Assembly: GCA_029931535.1 (NCBI GenBank)
Contig: JAQPZY010001423.1
Span: 638,501-702,500 of the forward strand
Direction of reading: 5' to 3'
From: Margaritifera margaritifera
Taxonomy: Eukaryota > Mollusca > Bivalvia > Unionida > Margaritiferidae
Length of the DNA: 64,000 nucleotides
Shown: one piece after another, positions 36,201 through 48,200 of the stretch
Layout of the letters: each line of letters starts with the position of its first letter
Position numbering within the stretch: position 1 is the stretch's first letter
Program-made: the position numbers and the translations under genes
The notes under the pieces: generated by a model
What the model saw: only the letters and a program-made list of their open reading frames with translations
What the model was told of the DNA's origin: nothing
Database searches by the model: none

Positions 36201-39200
36201 AAAAACTTTACTGACTGTACTTTTAATAAGGACTATGACATGCAAATAGATAAACATCTTACCTGTAACTAAATAAGTTGTTTCCTCAGCTTTGATTCAT
36301 TAGAGTTCACTTTAACATCTTTTTGCTTCTGTATTAAAGTAATTATGATTCAGAATGGAAGACTTGAGAGACAAAATATACGTGATTGTTCTTCATTTCA
36401 GTTAAAGAAATTGTAATAATAGAACTTATTGGATTTAAGTGTAATTAAAAACTCAAATACTAGTAGTGACACATTGCTATGTCCCACCACAACAGTGGTA
36501 GCAGCATATAGTGTTACCCTTGTCCATCTGTTTGTCTGTCACACTTTGGTTAGTTTTTGCATTTAGGACAGTTTCCATGAACACATTTCTAGTTTATCAA
36601 GCATGATGATGATATTGCTCTTCTCTAGACAGTCTATAAAATCTCTTATTGATGTAAGTTCTTTCATCCATCATTTTTGTTGTCTTCTCAGTCCAGTGTT
36701 CCATATAATCTTAAAAGGCTGTGATGCTAGTCCTCAAAAAAGGCACATAACACACATGGACTGAATGCCAGAAATATAGTCAGGGCATGCAGAGTTGGGC
36801 GATGGGTACTAAACCCTTACTTAGCTGGAACACTGCATTAATTTTCATTTATATCATAAAGCTTTTTATCCCCATCTTTTTATGGAATGTGAGTTATGCA
36901 TGCCTGCTACTTCATTGTGTCTACAGTTAAATAATAATTCAACCTAAATGAATTGTTTATCTATTCCTTACAGAATCAACCCTCTGGCTTTGGTGGAGAT
37001 TATCATATATGTTGTCAGACAGATATCAGGTAAGTAATCGTTAGGGTCTTTATACCATCTTTTGTTTATTTCTATCTTTTTATTCATAAAGTAGTAATTA
37101 TATGTGTTGTAAAAATCAGTCACTGGTTTCTTCTACTTTTTGTCATGGTACTTAACATTATGCTCATTGCAGCTACTGTTGATGTAGCCTCACTTTTTTA
37201 CTGATTACTTCTGTTTGAAGCCTTAATGGCACATGAAATATTTTTAAAAAGGTAGCAAAAAATCCATTGTTTAGCAGGTCATGGATATTGAAATATTTTT
37301 TAAAAGTGACAAAATTATCTGAGTATAAAATATTTCCTGTAAAATCGGCCATAACTATTTTTTTAAAAGACAAACAGAAAAGGGAGCAACTTGAAAGAAA
37401 TCATACACTAGAGTAAAACCATAACTATATTTATTAGAGGCAAGGGGACAAAGGTTGACACGTATCTAAGTAAGCCATCGCAAATTTTTAGAAATTGTTT
37501 AATTGCTGTTTAACTTTTGGATATCTTATTCGTATTTTTGTTTTAGAGGGATTTGGATCCATCCATGCCTAAAGGCATAGTGTCCATTATCTTTTACCAA
37601 ATATAGTTTGTATTACTAATAATAGCAGCAAACCTGATGGCCTTACTAAAATAAGTAACAAAGTATAGATCCACTGCAGGGCTTGACAAATCCACTTGCC
37701 CTATGCCTGGGATGAGCTCAAATTTGGCTCATCCAAGCTCAAATTTGCATGGTACTTGCCCATGGGCAAGCAAAAAAATTAGATCGGTACAGTACACATA
37801 TCTGCACCTTTATTTAGTGTTTATTTGTACAGCATGCAGTTTTATTTATTGTAGTATCTCTAATTTTTACTCTAAACCATGAATTTAAAGACCCAACAAA
37901 AAAATAGCCATTCCTAGATGTCAACATAATTTCTGTAATCTGGTAATAAGGTATTAGCTTTTACATGTTTACATGTGGTTTTTGTGGGGTTTTTTTTATA
38001 GTTCTACTGGTCAAAGATCAGAAGAGCTTATGGGATGGTCTGTTCTCTGTTGTCTGTCGTCCATCTGTCTGTTTGCACAAATTTTTTATCACTACTCCTC
38101 CTAAACTACTTGGAGGATTACCATGAAACTTTACACTCACATTCATTCCATGGTCTAGTTGGTCCTAAATGAAAATGGTGCTGCTACAGTGGCCATCTTG
38201 AAAATCTTGTTATAGGTATTCCTTCTGAATGGATGGTCATATCAACATGGGGTTGTTGACTAAAAGACTTCTTATGATGTCTAGTTGGTCCTAAATAAAA
38301 ATGGTACCAATCTGACATCCAATACAGCCACCACAGCAGCCATCTTCAAAATCTTTTTATTGCTACCCCTCCTACATGCAAATTCATGTCAGCATGAGGT
38401 TTTCACTAAAAGACTTCTTATGATGTCTAGCTGGTTCTAAATGAAAATGGTGCCGATCTAACATACAATATTAAAAATCTTGTTATCACATCTCTGCATA
38501 TTGGCATGGTGTTTTTACCAGAAGACTTCTTATGATGTTCAGTTTGTCTTAAATGAAAATGATGCTGATCTGATGTCCATATGGCCACCACAGTAGCTAT
38601 CTTGAAAATCTTGTTATTGTTACTACTGAATGGAAAGTCATCTTCAAAACATTATCTCTGCTCTTTTCCAATTGGATAGCTATATCAACATGGGGTTTTC
38701 ACAATGGACTTCTTATGATACCTAGTTGATCCTAATGAAAATGATGCTAGTCCTGCATCCAATATGGCTGCCCTAATGACATTCTTAAAAATCTTGTTTT
38801 CATTACTGCTCCTTAATGGATGAACTTTATGACATGGGTTTTCACCAATTCCTAAATGAAAACAGTGCTAGTTGTACATCCAGTATGGCTGCGACAACAA
38901 CTGTCTTAAAAATCTTTTTGTCTTTACTCCCCCTGAATGGATGAGTACCAATCTGATCATTACGACATGGGCTTTTCACCAAAAGAGTTCTAATGATGTC
39001 TACGTTATCCTAAATGAAAATGGTTCCAAGCTGAAATCCATTGTATGCACCACAGCAGCTAATTTGAAAATCTTTTTATCGCTGAAGAATATCAGAGATG
39101 GTTTCAACACCCGACAGTTAAAAGGAAGAAATGGTCTTATCTTGAATTCCTGGAAATACTTTTCTCCCAGTAGAGTGTCAGTCCCTTCGAGGTGCATGTA

Positions 39201-42200
39201 TCTATAACTGTAATTCCCACTCACTGCCTTAAATCAATGTTGTGACATAAGTAAGGATAGAGAGAAACAAGAAAAAGCATAAGATATTCAAACACTAGTA
39301 TTACTGAAAATGAAAGTTAGAATAATAAATGATACTTGTATATGAAAATTAGATTTAATACTTATTCAAATCGATTCTTCATTCAAGTGAAACTGTTGTC
39401 AATAAATTAAATCATCATGAAAGCATGTGTCATTTTATCAAGTCATGCTTACTCTCAGTGAACAATATGACTAAAATACTATTGCTTGAAGCACAGTTAC
39501 TAATGAAACACTATATAATATACATGAATTATGCACAGTATTGAGCTCACACTTCACTGATTTTTGGACAAAACCACTGAATCAACATCGTGTCAATCTA
39601 GTCTGCTGGTACCCACAAATGTTTGTCAGGTAAATAATCCTGATATTGTTGAATTAAACAAGTCCAACATTCTCAAAGCCAAGAATAATGAAGTCTAATA
39701 TTTCACACATTTTTGTGTGAGCTGCAATTATCCATTTAGGATGAATCTGCTTGATTAACGAAGTTTTAAGTAAAGTCTAGTGGTTGACATTGGTTCATAC
39801 ATGAGGCAGGCTCAAACAAAGGGGTGATTCCATTGTTTTTCAATTTAGTTAGCATCTTGGCACTTTGATGGGCTCTGAACACATCAAATGTTTACACTGT
39901 TTGCTAATTGCATTGAGCATAGGGCAACTGGTTACATATTTGGTTCGTATATGGAATGATGACATTATCCAAACCAATATGGATCTAAGTTGAATTTTAC
40001 CACTTTTAAGCCACCATGTTAATGCCATGGTCATCAGAAAGTAATTAATGGTGCAACATTATGGACAGTGTTTTAATACACGTGTACTTTAATCACTGAT
40101 TAGCTTAGTGATGTTGGGTGCATCACCTTTCTTTGATGTTGAGTGTAATTGATTGATCTTGACAAGTGTTTGATTTGTGCTCATACAAGTGGTAGTATTG
40201 TTTTAACCATTGAAGCAACCACTGTTTGTTGCTGGCATAGTTTAGTATTCTTTTTTGGGGGGTATTTGTAGAGGTTAATCCACAAAATTAAATACCTACA
40301 AATATGAATACTTTGACAGACAAAACCACTAATTTAAGTACCCACAATTTTTTTTTTTTTACAAAACCACGAACATTTAGACCTATGAAAATAAATGATA
40401 CTGCAGTATCTGTTGATCCTTTATATACACAATACACTGTTAAAGTCTGTCACTTCCATCTTGTAATCATTGTCAAGGTCAGTCTTGCATTTTCTCATGT
40501 TGATGTGAAAATGTGAATACATATTATTTAAAGCCGGTTAAATACTTATATTTTAACTTTTTATCTTAATATTTGTAAGTACATGGAACTTGCAGACTTT
40601 TAAATACTAACATAGCCACAGGCAGTGGGTGAGTGAGCTCCTTCCTAATCATTATGCTGGCCAGTGAAACTGCCTCAGTGACTTACTGGTCTAAATCAAG
40701 CTTAGCCAAATCTCTCAAAAGTTGGCTTGTCAAAGATTGGTTTGATGCAACAAAGACTGGTCTGTTGCATGTTGCCAGTTTCAAAGTGACTTGGTGATAA
40801 TTGTTAATAACATAACTCATGAGATTTCTGTTACAGGTATGTTTGGAAATAAAAGGAACTCGCCTGTAACAATAAACCACAAGGATTTCATCTGTTGTTT
40901 ATATGGTCATTATAGGAGACCAATACATACTTGCTGTTTGGCAAATAATTACATGGATAAAGAAAGGTGTTCTCAAATCGTTCAGGTGTGTAAATAAATA
41001 AATCATTACAAAATCACTCATTTCCAATACAAGCTTTCATTATTGTTGATGTTCAAGAGATGAGCCTGTCAGCATTTCTATTTGTTTGTATGTCCGTCTA
41101 TCTATCCATCCATCTATCTGTCTATCATTTCAAACTCTTCCTTTTTTCTCATCTGCATATTTATGTTTATGTATTATTAGATATATATTTTTTATAACTT
41201 TAATTATAGGCATAAGCTTTTAATCAGAAAAAGAAGAGGAAAACGAAATAAGCTGTTTATTTGTAAAAACAATATAACAGTTTCAGAAATACATATATTA
41301 CCTCATTTTGTAACTTTCATTGTGATATCATGTTTTCATATTTTGGGCAAGCTCAGATCTAAAGGCAAGTTCAATTTTCCAGTCAGCTTTGCCCTGGTGA
41401 CTTTTATAAAATTTGTCTAGCCCTGCACTGGCCATTCTTGTAAATTTTATGTGAAGGGAGGCAACTCAAATTTAGGATAATGATTAACTTGGCATATTGT
41501 TCCAGTGAAGTTAATATGTTAAACATAGTAAAAAATCCTTTAAAATAATAATTTATCAAATATTGCTTCAAATGTCAATACAAATACTCTAGTGACTTAA
41601 AGAGAAGAAAAAAAAGCTTAGAAAAATTATGTCAAGGTTATTTAGAGCAGTTTGTTAATGATAGTAAAACCATGAATAGCAGTATCTCTGGAGTAATGTT
41701 CTTCTATCTAATCTTATGTAGATTAGTATCATTTCAACCCTCAAAGCTGTCAGTATTCTGGAGTTCTTTTATTTAAACCACCAAGCCATCAGTATTCAGG
41801 AGTTATGTTCTTCACTTCAACCCCCCAGCCATCAGTATTCAGGAGTTATGTTCTTCACTTCAACCCCCCAGCCATCAGTAATCAGGAGTTGTTTTTCTCT
41901 TCAACCCTCTAAGCCATCAGTATTCAGGAGTTATGTTCTTCACTTCAACCCCCCAGCCATCAGTATTCAGGAATTATGTTCTTCACTTCAACCCCCCAGC
42001 CATCAGTAATCAGGAGTTATGTTTTTCTCTTCAACCCTCTAAGCCATCAGTATTCAGGAGTTATGTTCTTCACTTCAACCCCCCAGCCATCAATAATCAG
42101 GAGTTATGTTTTTCTCTTCAACCCTCTAAGCCATCAGTATTCAGGAGTTATATTCTTCACTTCAACCCTCTAAGCCATCAGTATTCAGGAGTTCTTCACT

Positions 42201-45200
42201 TCAACACTCTAAATCATCAGTATTCTGGAGTCATTTTCTTTACTTCAACCCTTCAAGCCATCAGTATTCTGGAGTTATGTTCTTCACATCAACCCTCTAA
42301 GTCATCAGTATTCTCAATACTTTGATTATATGGAGTTTTAAAAAAAAATCTTCCAGCTGTGTTATACAATGACCATATCGAAAAGCTAAAAATCAGCAAT
42401 CATTACCTACATGAAGATGTTTACTTATTATGTAGAATTTTACATGTTTTCCCCATAAATGCTTATAATTAACTCCCTAATCAATGTTTTCAGATCCAAA
42501 ACAAGCAATAGACTTTCTGGAGAAGATCAAAGAAAAGGCGAGTTCATTTGTTTTTTCATTTGTGCCATTATTCATTTGCAGGTACTGTATATATTCACTT
42601 TTATGTTGAGTCCATCTGTAAAATGCACAGACCCACAGATCCCATTAAATAATGCACATGCATATCTGGGTCTGTGCAGTTTTTTAGACATAATCAGTAG
42701 AACAAACAACATAGACCCCAGAGATGCTGCCAGGCACATGAGTGTGTGAATCATGCACAATTTGTATGAATTCGTGCACTGGAAAGCAGTGATGCACAAG
42801 AACTTCTGCAAATAAGTATAAAATCACGCATATAAAAATGTATTCTGCACAGTATACCATTTTTATTTAACTGTTAATCCTTAAAGTGCTTGTCATAACA
42901 TAAGTTGCACTGCCAGTAGAGATCTCGTCATCTGTTTTTTTTCTGGTAGGCAACTGTTTACACATCTGAGTCCTTCCACTTGACATGAATTAGTGTTAAA
43001 CTAAATTTGATTGGCACATTGAGCCCTGGAACAAGTATTGTCAAGGTTGAACCTTGCATTCATGAAGGAAGTTTTGCAAATGCGTGTTTAAAGTAAGGGC
43101 TCCTGGAAAACTCCAAATGGTTCATCTTCAGATGACAATTTTGTTCGGCAAATACTGGCTGATGATATTGATGATGATAATGATTTTTAAAGTTTTGAAG
43201 TATATGAGATTATTGGAGCCCGGAAAGTGTTACTGGAAATACCAGTGAGTAATTTTGAACCTGAAAATGATGTTGAATACGAGTCCGATGTACATGCTGG
43301 ATGGACAAAAACAGACAGCATGCCAGTCAACCCCCTATTAAGCAGTATTTCGAAATTAAATGTCAAAAAGACAGATAACCAAACCTAATTAAAATCCGGG
43401 CAATTTAAAAGTAGAGTGCAATTTTCATTTTTTTTCTCAAACAATTCTGCCTTGAGGGATCTTGTGCTACAAAACTATATAGCACTCTAAGGGTTAAAAT
43501 AAATTGAATAAATAAGAATCTGAAAAGAAATTAATAAGTAAGGATATTTATTCTGCTTTAACAAGCTGACAATGGCATTGATTGACTTAAAACCATAATA
43601 CAACATTGTGGAACAGATTTGAAATCTGGCATAGTAGTCAGCAAAGCACTGATTCAAGAAAGTGAAACTTTGGCAGAGCTCTTGTTAGTAAAAAATTACT
43701 TTGGAGCAGAGATATCCAAGAGACAATACCTATGAGCTGTGGAAAATTGTACATAACAACCATAAGGAACAGTTTTCCAACTTGTTCAAGCTGGCTTACT
43801 AGCTATGCATATGTGAAAGGGGGTTTTCAGCACAGAACAATATTCATACACAGATAAGGAACAAATTAAGCTCAGAAATGATCAACAGATTAATGCTTAT
43901 ACAACTAGAGGAGACATCTTTTGAGGATTTTTATTTCAGTAGAGCTCTAACAAAGTGGAGCAGGAAGAAAGAAATAGATTGATATTTATGTGTTAGGTAA
44001 ATATTTCCTCCTCCACTTCATTTTTTTTCTACTCCCCCCCCCTTATTATTGTGACAAGGGGGGAGATCCCCCCTTTAGATAAAATCCCAGCAACATCTCT
44101 GAGATCCTGATCTGCCAGCACATTATGTGACAGCAGATCAGGGTCAGTGTTGTTTGCAGTTGGACTCGACTTATAAACAAGTATAGATGGTAACTTCAGC
44201 CAAGTATTCAAACTAATTTAGGTATAGCTATAGGAATGTGTACAATTTTTTTTCTGATTTATCTTTAGATGACTTTTGTTTGGTGTGAGTTTGGTTTGGT
44301 GTGAGTTTGGTTTGGTACAGCAACACATTAAAGGTTATTTTATGGTGACCTGACCTTGTCTGGGCAGAATGTAAACTGCACCATTCTGGTCATGAGTTTG
44401 GCTTGGTAACTACTGAGCTAATGTGGCTAAGATGATACTGGTATGCAGATACCTTCATTGTACATTGAAAATTTAATTTCTTGCAAATCTTATTACATTG
44501 CAGCCGATTTCCTTTGCCTTGGAAAGTTTTTATATTATTTTTAGAAGAATAAACTATTTTTATCTTTTTTATATATGTTGATATTGGTAATCTGAGATCT
44601 CGTAACCACTTTATTAACCAAAATAAATATCACATAATTGCCCTATTTAATTGAAAGTTTCAGTTTCAGTTAAATGCTTCATGTAATATAAATGTCATTT
44701 TCTTTGTGATTATTTCATGTTCCAGGCTAAAAGCAGTGATGAGGCCAAACTTTTATGTATGATCACAATTGCCTTGATACGGCTGAAGAACAGAGACATT
44801 GACAATGTAAAGGTATGAAAATTAAATACATTGGACCCTCACTTTATAGCCACTCATTATATTGCTGCCCCTTTCATAACATGACATGGCAGCAATTTAC
44901 AAATTTTATAAAAGTCAGCTTGGCATTGGCAAGCTGATTGGAAAATTAAACTTGCCCTTGGGGAAATTTGAGCTTGCCCCAAACATAATATCCCTACATG
45001 AATAAAAAAAATAAGATGAAATAAAAGATGGGATATTTTAAGGAAATTGCGTTATATTTAATTTAACTTTTGTTTTCTTGGCACCTTAAAACCATATGCC
45101 AATAATTAAAGTTATCAAAAAATATATATGTAAATAATACATGTAGATAGATATTTAGATGATAAAGGGTTAGAATGCAGATATAGTTAGAAGAGCAAAG

Positions 45201-48200
45201 ACAGTTAAATCTTCCAGTCAGCTTGCCCTGGGCAAGCTGACTTTTAACAGATTTGTAAATCCCTGCATAAGAGCTAGAAACTTCATCAGGTTTCCTTTTT
45301 TTGCCTAATAAGATAGCAGACTTGTTTCATCAACTACGTCAACAATAATGAAAGCTAGACTGTTTGCAATGATTTATTTATACTCACAACTGAAAGATTT
45401 GTGAACACTTATTTTAACCATTTACTTAACAATTATCATCTAGTCAACTTGAAATCGGTGACATGCATCAAAATATTTGACAAGCCGACTTTTGAGATTG
45501 AGAATACTTATTTTTATCCATTTAATTGTTTGCCAAGCAGTAAGTATGTATCAGTATCCTGTAATTATCACGTAAACAGCATCATAAACACCTCTTGTGG
45601 ATACTACATTTTCGGTACATCAATCACAAAATCCTCCTTGTGGTTAATCATTAGAGATGAGTGCCTTTTATTCCAAAAACTCTTGTACAAATGTCATGAG
45701 TTATGTTATTGACATTATTGACATGCTTTAAATAGTAAATATTCACATTATCACATCTGCAAGATGCAAATGACATACAATAGATGAAAGAAACTGTGGT
45801 CAGTTATGTAATAGAAGAATGCAGTACATATAAACATGAAAAAAAGTGCTGATATATGTACTGTATCAAGATGACAGGGTATAAAACTTGAAGAACATAA
45901 AGCATTACAAATGGAACACAACCCCTTTCTATCTCTCTTTCTCAATTTTTTTGACTTGCCAGCAGGGAATTACCTTGGAAACTTGAGCTTGCCAAAGCCA
46001 AACTTGAGCTTCTCGGGGGAGTCGGGCAAGTGGATTTTAAATCCCAGCATGGTCATGGATTCATTTCATCCTTTGAAATTTGTTTCATCATTGCTATTTT
46101 AATTAGTTGACATAATTTAGGTTCTTTTATAATGAGAATAAATGATAATGTGATTTCACACCATTAAATACCTGGTACCCTGTTTTTAGCTCTACTGGTC
46201 ATGGATCAGTCTGTTTTCTGACATCCATTTTCCAACATCAATCCATCCATTAGAACAAAATTGTTATCACAACTGTGCCTAAACTACTTGGAGGATTGTC
46301 ATGAAACTTTACACACACATTCATTCGAAGGTCTAGTTGATCCTACATGAAAATGATGCTGTTCAGACCTCCAATATGACCACCATAGCCGCCATCTTGA
46401 AAATCTTGTTATCACTATTCCCTCTGAACAGAACATTATATCAGCACGGGGTTTTCACCAGAAGACTTCTTACGATGTTTAGTTGGTTCTAAATGAAAAT
46501 GGTGCCTATCTGATTACCAATGTGGTCACCACAGCAGCCATCTTAAAAATTTTGTTATTGCTCCTCCTCCTGAATGTAAAGTCATATTAGCATGGGTTTT
46601 CACTGGAAGACTTGTTATGGGGTCTAGTTGGTCTGAAATAAAAATTGTGCTGATCTGATATCCAGTATGGCCACCACAGCTGCCATCTTGAAAAGCTTAT
46701 CACTACTCCTCCTAGATGGAAAGTCATCCCAGCATGGTGTTTTTGCCAGAAGACTTCTTATGATGTATAGTTGGTACTAATGAAAGTGGTGCTGATCTGA
46801 TATTCAGTATAGCCACCATGGCAGCTATCTTGAAAATCTTGTTATTGCTACTCCTAAATGGAACATCATATCATCATGGGATTTTCACCAGAAGACTAAT
46901 TATGATATCTAGTTGGTCCTGAATGAAAATGGTGCCGATCTGACCTCAGATATGGCTGTCACAAAGAACATCTTTACAAAATCTTTTCACTAATTCTCCT
47001 GAATGGATCAACATGGGTTTTCACAAAAAGTCTTCTAATCGTATCGAGTTTGTTCTAAATGAAATTGGTGCTGATCTTACATCCAATGTGGCTGCCACAG
47101 TGGATGATTCTTAGCTCTACCGGTCACAGACCAGAAGATGGGATGGTCTTTCATCCATCATCTGTCCGTCCGTTAGCACAGATTTTTTATTGCTTCTTTT
47201 CATAAACTATGTGGAGGATTGCCATGAAACTTTACACACACATTCATCCCATGGTCTAGTTGGTCATAAATGAAAATGGTGCTGCTCAGACATTCAATAT
47301 GACGTCCATAGTGGCTATCTTGAAAATCTTGTTATTACTACTCCTCCTGAATGGATGGGCACATCAACATGGGGTTTTCACTAAAACACTTCTTATGATG
47401 TCTAGTTGGTCCTAATTGAAAATGGTTTTGGTCTGATGTCCAATATGGCCACCATCTTGAAAATCTTGTTATTGCTACTCCTCCTGAATGGAAAGTCATA
47501 TTGACATGGTGTTTTCACCAGAAGACTTCTTATGATGTCTTGTTAATCTGAAATGAAAATGGTGCCGATCTGATATCTAATCTGGCTGCCACAGTGGCCA
47601 GCTTGAAAATTTTGTTATCACTACTCCTCAATAACTACTCTTGTCCCCATGGGGTTTTCACTAAAGACTTCTTATAATGTTTTGTTGATCCTACATTAAA
47701 ATGGTGCTGATCTGATGTTCAGTATATGACCATCTTGAAAATCTTGTTTTTGCTACTTCTTTTAAATGGAAAGTCATTTTGACATGGGGTTTTCTTCAGA
47801 AGAGTTCTTATGATGTCTAGTTGGTCCTAAATGAAAATAACCAACCCTCAATATGGCCACTGTGCTGGCTGTCTTGAAAATAGTTTTATCTCTACTCCTC
47901 CCAAATTGATGGCTATATTAACATGGGGTTTTCACCAATAGACTTCTTATGCTACCTCATTGGTCCTAAATGAAAATGGTGTGAGTCATACATTCAACAT
48001 GGCTGCCACAACGACTGTCTTAAAAATCTTGTTGTCACTACTCCCCCTGAATGAATGATCATTATGATATTGGGTTTTCACCAAAAGTCTTCTAATGATG
48101 TCTCCTTTGTCCTAAATGAAAATGGTGCAAAGCTGACATCCAGTATGTCCACCACAGCAGCTGATTTGAAAATCATGTTATTGCTGAAGATTATCAGAGA

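Larger units (their letters stand above)
37030..42493 (+). other. PSMD13 intron 4 (5.46 kb)
   Basis: Holds a GGGCAAG-family terminus (37676-37785), a type II array (37998-39195), a dispersed repeat (40683-40880), a second GGGCAAG-family terminus (41340-41427) and a 44-bp minisatellite (41735-42318). No definable content at 37030-37675 and 39196-40682. Confidence 0.8.
42538..44725 (+). other. PSMD13 intron 5 (2.19 kb), GC-AG type
   Basis: Starts GCGAGT and ends TTCCAG. GC-AG introns are a known minority class spliced by the major spliceosome, usually with a strong consensus around the donor (AAG|GCGAGT here). Contains the piggyBac-like element and the hAT relic; 43984-44725 holds only a short TTTGGTTTGGTGTGAG triplication (44270-44315). 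Confidence 0.85.

Noticed and set aside
41933..42325. 130-aa repeat protein
   Set aside because: Open frame created by a 44-bp tandem repeat inside intron 4; a second frame is equally open.
42541..42546. GT donor four bases into intron 5 (GTTCAT)
   Set aside because: Joining there to exon 6 creates a stop codon immediately, and the donor consensus is poor.
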